From Pseudomonadota bacterium (lineage in GTDB: Bacteria; Pseudomonadota; Alphaproteobacteria; Rhizobiales; Xanthobacteraceae), in assembly GCA_023387735.1 (NCBI GenBank), contig JAEWHP010000002.1, forward strand, positions 248,001-312,000: a stretch of 64,000 bases of DNA, read 5' to 3'. This document shows positions 16,324 to 24,796 of this stretch, in pieces; the first letter of the stretch is position 1, and each line of letters begins with the position of its first letter. A program made the position numbers and the translations under genes. Under the pieces are notes generated by a model that had not been told where the DNA came from, ran no database searches, and saw only the letters and a list, made by a program, of their open reading frames with translations.

Positions 16324-18066
16324 TCACACGACAGGCACCCGTCGTGCAGCGACTGCAGCGGGCGAGATCACCTCGATGTCGAGCGGCACGCGCCATCGCT
16401 CGGTGAGGCGCACGCGTGGAGCTTCGTTGCCGATTTCGGCGTCTTCCAACACAAAACCCTCGAAGCCGTTGCTCATGACCTCGTTGCACTTCTGAACGTA
16501 GATGGGGAAGCCGCCGATATAGGGCATGAACACGCGCGGGCGTCCGGGGATGTTGGCGCCGACATACCAGGAGCTGCAGGTCGAGCGCAGCGAGATCTTC
16601 GAGACGTCGTTGACGTGCTCGACCCACTCGTCCTCGTAAGGCTGCACCGCTTCGATGGTCGAGGCGCCGATGTCGCGCATGTGCGCCATGCAGTCGGCCA
16701 TCCAGTCGACATGCTGCTCGATGGCCTGGATCATGCTGGCCAGCACCGACGGGCTGCCCGGTCCGGTAATCGTGAACAGATTGGGAAAGCCCGCCGTCGC
16801 CACGCCGAGATAGGCGCGCGGACCGGCCCGCCATTTCTCCGCCAGCGTCCGTCCGCCGCGGCCCGTGATCGCAATCTTGTCGAACGATCCCGTCATGGCG
16901 GCAAAGCCGGTGGCGCAGACGATGGCGTCCAGCGGATATTCCGTGCCGTTCACCTCGATGCCGCCGGCGGTGAAGCGCTCGATCGGTGTCTCCGACACGT
17001 CGACCAGTTTCACATGCGGCAGATTGTAGGTTTCGAAATATCCGGTGTCGACGCACAGGCGCTTGCAGCCGAACACGTTGTGCGGGCACAGCAACTCGGC
17101 AGTGGCCGGGTCCTTGACGATGGAACGGATTTTCTCGCGCGCGAAATCGGCGATGGTGTCGTTGGCGGCCTTCTCGAACAGCAGGTCGCCATAGGCGCCG
17201 AGGAACGGAAGCCCGCCGCGCTGCCAGGCTTCTTCATACTGCCGCGTGCGTTCTTCCGGCGTGGCTTCCAGCGCGGGCTTCATGTTGAAGGGGAAATAGA
17301 AACCGGTCGGCCGAGCGCGCGCCTTGGCGCGGAGCGCCGGATAGTCGGCCTTGATGGCGCGGCGATACTCCGGCGTCAGTTTTTCGTTCCAGGCCGGCAC
17401 GGTGTAGGTCGCGGTACGCTGGAACACCGTCAGCGCCGATGCCTGCTCGGCAATGATCGGGATCGACTGGATCGCCGACGAGCCGGTGCCGATGACGCCG
17501 ACACGCAGTCCGGTGAAGTCGACCCCTTCATGCGGCCATTCGCCGGTGTGATAGATCGGGCCCTTGAAATCCTCGCGTCCCCTGAAGGGGACATGATTGG
17601 CCGCCGAGAGGCAGCCGACGGCCATGATGCAGAACCTGGCCGATACGCGATCGCCGCGATCGGTCTCGATACGCCAGCATTTCGCCTTCTCGTCGAAGGT
17701 GGCCGCCGTGACGCGCGTGTCGAACAGGATATGCCGGCGAAGATCAAAACGGTCGGCGACGTGATTGGCGTAGCTCAGGATCTCCGGCTGCGGCGCGTAT
17801 TTCTCCGACCAGTCCCATTGCTGGTCGAGTTCTTCGGAGAACGAGAACGAATACTGCATGCTCTCGACGTCGCACCGCGCGCCGGGATAACGGTTCCAGT
17901 ACCAAGTGCCTCCGACGCCGCCGCCGGCCTCGTACACCCGTGCGGTGAAGCCCAGCCCGCGCAGGCGGTGCAGCATGTACATGCCGGCGAAGCCGGCGCC
18001 GACGATGACGGCGTCGAAATCCGCGCCGACTTCAGGCGCACGGTCAGGCTGGTCTTGCGGCGGCAT
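16324..18066 (-). CDS. Flavin monooxygenase, Baeyer-Villiger (cyclohexanone monooxygenase-like) type
   Basis: A 580-residue two-dinucleotide-domain flavoprotein. The FAD-binding GAGFAG is at residues 23-28, followed by GGVGGTWYWNRYPGARCD, a hallmark of this group. The Baeyer-Villiger fingerprint F-x-G-x3-H-x3-W-P is complete (F167 to P178) and the NADPH motif GTGSSA is at 193-198. DAIVCATGFAAMTG is also conserved. The enzyme would insert oxygen next to a ketone using NADPH and O2. The neighbouring HSL esterase suggests a ketone-to-ester-to-acid route. The natural substrate is unknown. Confidence 0.93.
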   Translation of the reverse strand: MPPQDQPDRAPEVGADFDAVIVGAGFAGMYMLHRLRGLGFTARVYEAGGGVGGTWYWNRYPGARCDVESMQYSFSFSEELDQQWDWSEKYAPQPEILSYANHVADRFDLRRHILFDTRVTAATFDEKAKCWRIETDRGDRVSARFCIMAVGCLSAANHVPFRGREDFKGPIYHTGEWPHEGVDFTGLRVGVIGTGSSAIQSIPIIAEQASALTVFQRTATYTVPAWNEKLTPEYRRAIKADYPALRAKARARPTGFYFPFNMKPALEATPEERTRQYEEAWQRGGLPFLGAYGDLLFEKAANDTIADFAREKIRSIVKDPATAELLCPHNVFGCKRLCVDTGYFETYNLPHVKLVDVSETPIERFTAGGIEVNGTEYPLDAIVCATGFAAMTGSFDKIAITGRGGRTLAEKWRAGPRAYLGVATAGFPNLFTITGPGSPSVLASMIQAIEQHVDWMADCMAHMRDIGASTIEAVQPYEDEWVEHVNDVSKISLRSTCSSWYVGANIPGRPRVFMPYIGGFPIYVQKCNEVMSNGFEGFVLEDAEIGNEAPRVRLTERWRVPLDIEVISPAAVAARRVPVV

Positions 18067-18262
18067 GCGGGCTCCCGGATTGAAGCGTTTCCCGTCGCGA
18101 ACCGCGCCGCTCTTGCTGGCGACGTCCTCATTGGCTCGCGATCACGCCTGACAGAACAGCGTAAAGCGCGCTGGCGGTCAATTGCGCAGGCGCGCTTCCG
18201 CCCCCGCAGCGATGCGGGCCTGACATGCGCGCGGGTTCAGGGATCTCGGTACGCGGAAGTTC
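18067..18262. other. Gap between monooxygenase and cytochrome genes
   Basis: This gap lies between two minus-strand genes and must contain the monooxygenase promoter. It is G/C-rich at its middle, and no repeat or small gene was recognised. Confidence 0.4.
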
Positions 18263-20110
18263 CTACAGCGTCTTGAGGTATTCGATTAGCGCCTTGCGGT
18301 CATCGGGCGACAGCGCGGGGCCGATTACGCCCTTGACCTCTTTGGTCTTGCTGAATTCCTTCCTGAACTCGTGGCCGGTATTCCAGTTGCCGCGAATCGA
18401 AGTGTCGAATTCGAATCCGTTCTCGATCTTGTCGAACTTGTAACCGAGGTTGACGGGATCGTATTCGCGGTTGCCGAGATAGAATGTCTTCGGCCGGTCT
18501 TCGGGCGGGCCCAGCAACGCCTCGACGGTCGGGACCGAGCCGTTGTGAAGATAGGGCGGCGTCGCCCAGATGCCGTTGAGCGGGCGAACCTTGTAGGCCA
18601 GTTCGCCGCGAAGCTCGTTCGGCATGTAGCCGTCGATTTTCTTCCGCTCTTCGGGGCTCGTCGGCGGCTTCTTCTGGTCGAAGACGTAATTGACCGTCTT
18701 CTCGACCACCTCGCCGAGTGCGAATGCGAAGCTGCTGTTCTTGACGCCGAGATGGGCGGGGACGGAGACCGTTCGGTTGAGCATGTCTTCGGCTTGCGCG
18801 GGATCGGTCCCGATGTGCGAGATCGGAACATTCTCGACTTTCAGGATCGGCTCGCCGGCCTCGTTCTTCGTCCACCAGTCCTTGTTGTTGAAGTCCCAGA
18901 ACGCCGGGCTCGATACCGGCGGGCGGTGGCATTCCTGACAATGGGTCTTGTAGAGTTCTGCCCCTCGCGCAGCCAGCTGCTGGTCGATCGGCGGCAGGAT
19001 GTCGCCTGGCCATTTCGGAGACCGCAGGCCCGGGAAGCCGTCCTTCGCATTGGGCTGCGCGTTGCCCTTGATCAACTGTTCCATTTCGAACAGCGACGCC
19101 ACGTTCACACTGGATTTGTAAAGGCCCTTGGAGGGATCGGTCAGATTGAGCTCGGCCGAGACGCCGAGCGACTCGCCGGCGTTGCGCACCATCGGCTGCA
19201 TGATCGAGCCGTTATACTGCACCCAGTCGAACCACGGCGTGTTCCAGATCCGGGGGTAATGCACCGGCGCGGACGAACCCGCATAGTTCTCCGGCCTCTT
19301 CAGGTCGATCGAAAAAACCTGGTTGCCGATCCGGTTAAGTGCGTCGAGCCGGCCGTAACCTTCGAGCACGCTCTGCGAGGCGACGCGCTTTTCCAGCTCC
19401 TGAACTTCGCCGTACTGCTTCAGCACCTGGCTGAGCTGGTCCTTCAGCGCCTCGCGCTCGGCGACGGTGGAATCCGGTCCCAGGATGTTTTCGGCAAACC
19501 GGTTGAACCGGGTCGGGATAAAACGCGTCAAGAGCAGGGAGACGCCCATGCCCTGTTTCATCTTGAAGAGCGTGGTGAGCGCCGGCCCGCCGTCGATGAT
19601 GACGGCCGTGTCCTTGTAGGTGAAGCGTCCGGTATGGCAGGCCGCGCAGGTCAGGCCGATTCCGTTCATGGTCTCCCGGGTGCGCGGGTTCTTCCATGGC
19701 GCGCCCGTGGGGTCCAGCATCGGACCGCCCTCGGCCAGGCCGATCGGAAGCGCCTTTTTGCCCGGGATCACGGTGTCGGGAATGAAGCCATATCGATCAA
19801 GATAGGCGGTCTCGCTGAAGTCGCCGACCTTGTTGAAAACAAACCACGGGATCGTCGGCTGCTCGAGCGCCATGAACCATTTGAAAGGGAAGCCGAACGT
19901 CCGCGTGCCCTGGTCGGCGTGGTAGTACCAGCTCAGCTTTTCCTTGCTGATGCCCTGGTCGAGCCAGACCGTCTTCTTCGGTTGCGGATACTCCGCGATC
20001 TTGACGTGAAACTGGTCCCAGAGCGCGGTGATGTCATCCTTGAAGGCAAGGTAAGCGCCGCCGACGACCAGTGCCCCGACGACAACTGCTGCAATCGTTT
20101 TGCCACGCAT
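18263..20110 (-). CDS. Di-heme cytochrome c, MauG/RoxA-like peroxidase or oxygenase family
   Basis: The ATG at 20110 follows GAGAAGGGG, giving 615 residues and excluding ten upstream codons. An N-terminal hydrophobic segment (IAAVVVGALVVGGAYLAF) is a signal or anchor. Two heme-binding sites are seen: CAACH (155-159) and CQECH (391-395). The C-terminal LNGIWATPPYLHNGSVPTVEALL is a conserved MauG/cytochrome c peroxidase-type segment. Length exceeds classical di-heme peroxidases (about 350) and fits the rubber oxygenase RoxA-like group, which cleaves polyisoprene in other bacteria. Peroxidase, oxygenase or electron-transfer roles all remain possible. Confidence 0.85.
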   Translation of the reverse strand: MRGKTIAAVVVGALVVGGAYLAFKDDITALWDQFHVKIAEYPQPKKTVWLDQGISKEKLSWYYHADQGTRTFGFPFKWFMALEQPTIPWFVFNKVGDFSETAYLDRYGFIPDTVIPGKKALPIGLAEGGPMLDPTGAPWKNPRTRETMNGIGLTCAACHTGRFTYKDTAVIIDGGPALTTLFKMKQGMGVSLLLTRFIPTRFNRFAENILGPDSTVAEREALKDQLSQVLKQYGEVQELEKRVASQSVLEGYGRLDALNRIGNQVFSIDLKRPENYAGSSAPVHYPRIWNTPWFDWVQYNGSIMQPMVRNAGESLGVSAELNLTDPSKGLYKSSVNVASLFEMEQLIKGNAQPNAKDGFPGLRSPKWPGDILPPIDQQLAARGAELYKTHCQECHRPPVSSPAFWDFNNKDWWTKNEAGEPILKVENVPISHIGTDPAQAEDMLNRTVSVPAHLGVKNSSFAFALGEVVEKTVNYVFDQKKPPTSPEERKKIDGYMPNELRGELAYKVRPLNGIWATPPYLHNGSVPTVEALLGPPEDRPKTFYLGNREYDPVNLGYKFDKIENGFEFDTSIRGNWNTGHEFRKEFSKTKEVKGVIGPALSPDDRKALIEYLKTL

Positions 20111-20476
20111 GGCGCGCCCCTTCTCAAAACCGCGCCGCAAGCGCGCAAAAAATGTCAGTTAGCAAAAGCGCCGGATGAGCGAATCATCCCTGGCGTGTTG
20201 TCAAATATAATACCATCCTATAGTGGCCGTCATCGGCCTGTCCATGAATCCGGCAGTCGGCGCGCGTTCGCGCCGATCCGGCCTTGTAAAGGGCATCGGA
20301 AATCCCATCGATCTGTTTCGGCGGGCTGCCGCGAAATATGCCCAGGAATTCGACGCTGGCTTGTTGCCATGCCAGTTTTGTGACGCCGGCATGTATGAGA
20401 AAGCCGCTTGACTTTGACGCTGCGCGTCAAACCCGCATAGTGTTGCGGGCTAGCCCATCGACAGTCGTCAGAACGA
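20111..20476. other. Divergent intergenic region between cytochrome and hydrolase genes
   Basis: The 366 bases carry promoters for both directions. A 62-codon open frame at 20223-20411 has no ribosome site or family signature and was not accepted. The notable element is a perfect 8-base-arm palindrome at 20413-20431, described separately. Confidence 0.5.
20413..20431. promoter_or_regulatory. Palindromic operator candidate TTTGACGC-TGC-GCGTCAAA
   Basis: The arms are perfect 8-mers with a 3-base centre. The left arm contains TTGACG (20414-20419), which with ATAGTG at 20437-20442 makes a plausible promoter for the hydrolase starting at 20477. A protein bound here would block the -35 region and spacer. 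An RNA hairpin is the alternative. Confidence 0.45.
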
Positions 20477-21160
20477 ATGAAAGCAGCCGACGCGCAATCG
20501 CTCCGAATTGAGATCAATCCCGGCGAGACCGTATCCGCGCTGCTGATCCGGCCGCAGCCGGCGCGGGCTTGCTACGTGTTCGCGCACGGGGCGGGTGCGG
20601 GCATGGCTCACTCGTCGATGGAAGCGATTGCTGCGGGGCTCGGCGAGCGCGGGATCGCGACGCTGCGCTATCAATTTCCGTATATGGAGAAAGGCAGCAA
20701 GCGGCCGGATGCGCCCAAGGTCGCGCATGCTGCCGTCCGCGCCGCGGTCGCGGAGGCCGGACGGTGCTGTCCGGCGCTCCCGCTGATCGCGGGCGGCAAA
20801 TCGTTCGGCGGACGCATGACCTCGCAGGCACAGGCGCTCTCGCCGTTGCCCGGCGTTCGCGGGCTGGCGTTTCTCGGCTTTCCGCTGCATCCGGCCGGAA
20901 AACCTTCCAGCGAGCGCGCCGGACATCTCGCCGAAGTCAATATCCCGATGCTGTTCCTGCAGGGCACGCGCGATGCACTGGCGGAATTGAGCTTGCTCGA
21001 GCCCGTCGTCAAGCGGCTCGGTTCACGGGCGACGCTGCATCTGCTCGATGGCGCCGATCATTCCCTTCACGTGCTGAAGAGTTCGGGCCGGAACGATCGC
21101 GAGGTGCTGGGCGAGGCACTGAATGCGTTCGCGGCATGGGCGGATAGGGTCGTCGGGTAA
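20477..21160 (+). CDS. Alpha/beta hydrolase, Tex30/KANL3-like (dienelactone hydrolase fold)
   Basis: A 227-residue hydrolase. CYVFAHGAGAGMAHSSME is the oxyanion region, AGGKSFGGRMTS holds the nucleophile serine (GKSFGG), and FLQGTRDALAE supplies the acid. LLDGADHSLHVLK supplies the histidine, so the triad looks complete. Members are small cytosolic hydrolases of unknown substrate. It appears monocistronic, with a palindrome in its promoter region and a stable hairpin after its stop. Confidence 0.85.
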   Translation: MKAADAQSLRIEINPGETVSALLIRPQPARACYVFAHGAGAGMAHSSMEAIAAGLGERGIATLRYQFPYMEKGSKRPDAPKVAHAAVRAAVAEAGRCCPALPLIAGGKSFGGRMTSQAQALSPLPGVRGLAFLGFPLHPAGKPSSERAGHLAEVNIPMLFLQGTRDALAELSLLEPVVKRLGSRATLHLLDGADHSLHVLKSSGRNDREVLGEALNAFAAWADRVVG

Positions 21161-21169
21161 CTCTCAGAC

Positions 21170-21196
21170 GTCGTCCCGGCTCAAGGCCGGGACGAC
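21170..21196. repeat. Hairpin GTCGTCCCGGC-N5-GCCGGGACGAC
   Basis: Perfect 11-base arms and a 5-base loop lie just after the hydrolase stop. The same arm sequence recurs in the repeat at 30615-30736, so it belongs to a dispersed element and may also slow or end transcription. No T-run follows. Confidence 0.75.
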
Positions 21197-21241
21197 TGAG
21201 GATAGAGTTGCGCCGTGCGCGATACTCATTACGATGCATCC

Positions 21242-21976
21242 ATGACAAAAATTCTGATCGTCAATCCGAATACCACCGCATCGATGACCGAGACGATTGG
21301 CACGGCCGCGCGCGCCGTCGCCGCGTCAGGCACCGAAATATTGGCCGTGACATCAGCGATGGGGCCGGTCTCGATCGAGGGATATTACGACGAGGCTTTT
21401 GCCGTGCCCGGCCTGATCCAGGCGCTCGTCAGCACGCCGGATGCCGATGCCGCGATCGTCGCCTGCTTCGACGACACCGGACTCGACGCCGCGCGAACGG
21501 CAGCGGCATATCCGGTGGTGGGCATTTGCGAGGCGGCGCTGGTGACAGCCGGACAGATCGCAAAGCGCATCGCCGTCGTCACCACGCTGCCGCGCTCGAT
21601 CGTGCCGCTCGAAGAACTGGTCCGTCGCTACGGCTTCGCCGAGCGGGCGCAGGTCACCGCCTGCGACGTCGCGGTGCTCGATCTCGAAAAGCCCGGCTCG
21701 GGCGCGGAAGCGAAGCTTGAAGCCGAGATTGCTCGCGCACTCGACAAGGGCGCGGAGGCGATCGTGCTGGGCTGCGCGGGGATGGCCGATCTCCCGCAGA
21801 AACTGTCGCGCAAGTTCGGTGTTCCCGTCGTCGACGGCGTGGCGGCCGCGGTGAAACAGGCCGAGGCGCTGGCGGGCCTGAAGCTCACCACGTCGCGGCG
21901 TGGCTCCTACGCCTCGCCGGGCGCGAAGCCTTACACCGGGCTATTGCAGCCGTTCGCGCCGAAGTCCTCAGGCTGA
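21242..21976 (+). CDS. Aspartate/glutamate/hydantoin racemase family protein
   Basis: The ATG at 21242 opens the conserved MTKILIVNPNTTASMTETI strand, so nine upstream codons are excluded; the product is 244 residues. The two catalytic cysteines of the family are present: Cys75 in AIVACFDDTG and Cys178 in VLGCAGMADL. This cofactor-independent racemase fold includes hydantoin racemases (HyuE) and Asp/Glu racemases, and the NPNT start favours the hydantoin branch. No hydantoinase gene is adjacent. Its last nine bases overlap the end of the convergent SDR gene. Confidence 0.88.
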   Translation: MTKILIVNPNTTASMTETIGTAARAVAASGTEILAVTSAMGPVSIEGYYDEAFAVPGLIQALVSTPDADAAIVACFDDTGLDAARTAAAYPVVGICEAALVTAGQIAKRIAVVTTLPRSIVPLEELVRRYGFAERAQVTACDVAVLDLEKPGSGAEAKLEAEIARALDKGAEAIVLGCAGMADLPQKLSRKFGVPVVDGVAAAVKQAEALAGLKLTTSRRGSYASPGAKPYTGLLQPFAPKSSG

Positions 21977-22750
21977 TTGCGGCGCGCCGTAGATCTTGTC
22001 GCGCAGCCGTCGCATGCCGCCGAGCCAGCGGTCGCGGCTGGAGGCCTTGCGCAGCATGTATTCGGCGACCTGCGGGTGCGACAGGATGAGAAAGCGCTCG
22101 GCCTCCATCGCCTCGATCACCATGCGCGCCACTTCCGGCGGCTGCAGCACGCCGTCGACCCTTGCCGCGCTCGGGCCGGGCGTGGTCATGCCTGTCTGCA
22201 CCGACTGCGGGCACAGCACGGACACGCGGATGCCGCGGTCTCCATACTGAATGGCGAGATGCTCGGCGAGCGCCACCGCCGCGTTCTTGGTGACGCCGTA
22301 GGGCATCGAGTTCAGCGATGCCAAAAGACCGGCCGCCGACGCCGTGTTGAGAAGATAGCCTGATCCCCGTGCGAGCATGCCCGGCACCAGCGCGCGCGCC
22401 GCAAACACGTGGCTCATGACATGGACGCGCCAGCTCACGTCCCAATCGGCGTCCGAGGCGGTCTCCTGACCCTTGCGCGACAGGCCGGCATTGGAAAAGA
22501 ACACGTCGACGGGACCGTATTTGTCCTCGGCCGCGGCGATCAGCGCCTTGATGTCTTCTTCGAGCCCGACATCGCCGGTTACGGCGAGGCCATCGATATC
22601 GCCCGCGACCTTCGCCAGCCTGTCGCGCGAAGACTTGAGGTCGGCGACGACGACGCCCCGCGCACCCGCCTCCGCATAGGCACGCGCCACCGCTTCGCCG
22701 ATGCCGCTTGCCGCTCCCGTGACGACGCAAACCTTGCCTTTGACGTGCAT
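21968..22750 (-). CDS. Short-chain dehydrogenase/reductase (SDR)
   Basis: The frame is open for 120 codons upstream, but GGGAGG eight bases before the ATG at 22750 and the N-terminus MHVKGKVCVVTGAASGIGEA fix the start, giving 260 residues. TGAASGIG binds the cofactor, FSNAG is the structural motif, the catalytic serine lies in LLNTASAAG and YGVTK is the catalytic Tyr-Lys pair. It is in a minus-strand pair with the ketopantoate-reductase homologue upstream (35-base gap). Substrate unknown. Confidence 0.9.
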   Translation of the reverse strand: MHVKGKVCVVTGAASGIGEAVARAYAEAGARGVVVADLKSSRDRLAKVAGDIDGLAVTGDVGLEEDIKALIAAAEDKYGPVDVFFSNAGLSRKGQETASDADWDVSWRVHVMSHVFAARALVPGMLARGSGYLLNTASAAGLLASLNSMPYGVTKNAAVALAEHLAIQYGDRGIRVSVLCPQSVQTGMTTPGPSAARVDGVLQPPEVARMVIEAMEAERFLILSHPQVAEYMLRKASSRDRWLGGMRRLRDKIYGAPQSA

Positions 22751-22785
22751 GCCGCAGTCCTCCCTTGGATTCGTTCCGTTGATTT

Positions 22786-23760
22786 CTAGTTTTTGTAGAG
22801 TCCCGTGTCGCGCGCCTGGCGGATCGCCAGCGCGCCCATGAAGTCGAGCATGGGGGTCGAAAGGCCGGCGGCGCGCGCGAATGCGGCTGGCGCGCGGACC
22901 AGCGCGTCGATCTCCATGGCGCGGCCGAGTTCGTAATCCTGCAGGATCGACGGCTTGTGGTCCGGCGCCGGGCCGGAACGGGTGACGCGCTTGACCTCGG
23001 GGTAGGCGCTTTGCGCGACGTTGCCGGCCTCGTCGAGCAGGCGCGGCACGACATCGGCGAGTGCGGGATCGTCGCGGACGGCGCGCGCGGTCTGCCCGGT
23101 CAACAGGCACAGCACCGACATCGACATGTTGGTCAGGAGTTTCGACCAGACCGTTTCCCTGATTTCCTTGACGTCAGGCGATTCGATTGATGCCGCGTTA
23201 AGCGCCGCGCGCAGCCGCGCGATCCGCTCGCTCGGACGGTCGTCGCACTCGCCGACCAGGAGCCGGTTGCGCTCCGGCGAAAGGTTTGCAGCTATGCCCG
23301 GCGCGATAATTTCATTGGACGAAAACACCACGCCGCCGACGATCCGGTCTTTCGGGATCGCCGCGCGCAGGCGGCCGCCGGGATCGAGAAAGGCCAGATC
23401 CGGAACGGGAGGATGTTTTGCGGAAAGCCCGATATCGTACCACCAGGGAATGCCATTCTGCGCGAACACCACGGCGGTGTCGTCACCGAGCAGGGGTTGA
23501 ACGCTGGTCGCGAGGCTGGGCAGGCCGGTCGCCTTCAATGTGCAGATGACGACGTCTTGCGACCCCAGTGCGGCGGGATCGTCGGACGCGCGCACCTTCG
23601 CCTTGAACTCGGCGTCTCCGACACGCAGCGTCAGGCCGTTCGCCTTCACCGCATCGAGATGCGCGCCCCGCATCACGCAGGAAACGTCATGCCCCGCCAG
23701 CGCGAGCCGCACCGCAAAGTGGCTGCCGACGGCGCCTGCACCGAAAACGCATATCCGCAT
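22786..23760 (-). CDS. 2-dehydropantoate 2-reductase family protein
   Basis: Starting at 23760 gives the N-terminus MRICVFGAGAVGSHFAVRLALAGHDVSCV and 324 residues; 48 upstream open codons lack family similarity. FAQNGIPWW replaces the usual QNGVGN motif, and TVWSKLLTNMSMSVLCLLTGQ holds the conserved Lys/Asn helix. The C-terminal domain ends KPSILQDYELGRAMEIDALV. The family is NADPH-dependent, but this paralogue's substrate is uncertain. It is divergent from the hydratase at 23927 and upstream of an SDR on its own strand. Confidence 0.88.
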   Translation of the reverse strand: MRICVFGAGAVGSHFAVRLALAGHDVSCVMRGAHLDAVKANGLTLRVGDAEFKAKVRASDDPAALGSQDVVICTLKATGLPSLATSVQPLLGDDTAVVFAQNGIPWWYDIGLSAKHPPVPDLAFLDPGGRLRAAIPKDRIVGGVVFSSNEIIAPGIAANLSPERNRLLVGECDDRPSERIARLRAALNAASIESPDVKEIRETVWSKLLTNMSMSVLCLLTGQTARAVRDDPALADVVPRLLDEAGNVAQSAYPEVKRVTRSGPAPDHKPSILQDYELGRAMEIDALVRAPAAFARAAGLSTPMLDFMGALAIRQARDTGLYKN

Positions 23761-23926
23761 GGAGTGATTGTCCTGCCGAGGGGGATCGAGAGCGGCAGTT
23801 TCCACAAGCTGGCGCCAACGCGCAACCGGTGATGTGGCTTGCATCGCTGGCATGGCGAAACGGGATGGATCAATGTCCGCCGGTTCGGCATATTGCCGGC
23901 ACAAACATCACGACAAGAGGCCGCTA

Positions 23927-24730
23927 ATGACTGCCAATCCGGTTTTGTGGAATCTTAGCGAGAGCGGTGTCGCCACCGTCACGCTGAACCGTCCCGAGGT
24001 AAACAATGCCTATGATGCCGGGCTGATCAACGGCGTGCTCGCGGCGATGGAAGATCTCGGCAAGAAGCCAAACCTCCGCGTCGTTGTCCTCAGGGGCAAC
24101 GGCAAGCATTTTCAGGCAGGTGCCGATCTGAAATGGATCAACGGCGTGCGGCCGAAATCGGCGGCCGAGAACGAAGCGGTGTCGCGTGCCACGTTCGAAG
24201 CGGTGCAGCGGCTGAATACGCTGCCGATCCCGACCGTGGCGCTGGTGCAGGGGGGCTGTTTCGGCGGCGGCACCGGCGTGATCTCGGCCTGCGATGTCGT
24301 GATCGCTGCGGACAACGCGCTGTTTTCGATCACCGAAGTCCGCTGGGGACTGACGGCGGCCATCATCATCCCGCAGCTCTGCGATGCCATTGGCGTGCGG
24401 CAGGTTCGCCGCTACGCGCTGACCGGCGAACGATTTGGCGCGGCTGACGCCCGCCGCATCGGGCTGGTGCATGAAGTGGTACCGCTGGCCGAGCTGGAAG
24501 CCGCCGGTGCAAAAGTCGTGGAGCAATTGCTCGCCAACGGGCCACAGGCCATGGCCGAGACCAAGGCGCTGGCGCTGGAAAGTTCGTTCGGCGGCATGAG
24601 TGTGGACGACGACGCCTATGCGCGGCTGGTGCGGATGCATTCGGAGCGGCGGCAGACCGAGGAGGCATCGGAGGGGCTGGCGTCATTCGCCGAAAAACGT
24701 GCTGCGAACTGGGGCGTGCAGCGCCGCTAG
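23927..24730 (+). CDS. Enoyl-CoA hydratase, methylglutaconyl-CoA hydratase-like
   Basis: The ATG at 23927 is preceded by AAGAGG and begins MTANPVLWNLSESGVATVTL, giving 267 residues. The oxyanion loop is RGNGKHFQAGADL. GGCFGGGTGVISACDV lacks the first hydratase glutamate, but FSITEVRWGLTAAIIIPQL keeps the second, a combination typical of 3-methylglutaconyl-CoA hydratases in leucine and isoprenoid catabolism. No HMG-CoA lyase or methylcrotonyl-CoA carboxylase is nearby, so pathway assignment is tentative. Confidence 0.88.
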   Translation: MTANPVLWNLSESGVATVTLNRPEVNNAYDAGLINGVLAAMEDLGKKPNLRVVVLRGNGKHFQAGADLKWINGVRPKSAAENEAVSRATFEAVQRLNTLPIPTVALVQGGCFGGGTGVISACDVVIAADNALFSITEVRWGLTAAIIIPQLCDAIGVRQVRRYALTGERFGAADARRIGLVHEVVPLAELEAAGAKVVEQLLANGPQAMAETKALALESSFGGMSVDDDAYARLVRMHSERRQTEEASEGLASFAEKRAANWGVQRR

Positions 24731-24796
24731 GATTTCGGTACGGCACGAAATGTGCAACCCACCGTGCATAATGATATCCCACGACAGGAGTAGAAT

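Noticed and set aside
16072..18276. A 734-codon plus-strand open frame
   Set aside because: Antisense to the Baeyer-Villiger-type monooxygenase; no recognisable motifs, low-complexity charged composition.
18371..20383. A 670-codon plus-strand open frame
   Set aside because: Antisense to the di-heme cytochrome gene, whose CXXCH motifs fix the real strand.
20223..20411. Possible 62-residue protein in the cytochrome/hydrolase gap
   Set aside because: No ribosome site, no signal or domain, and its end lies just before a promoter palindrome.
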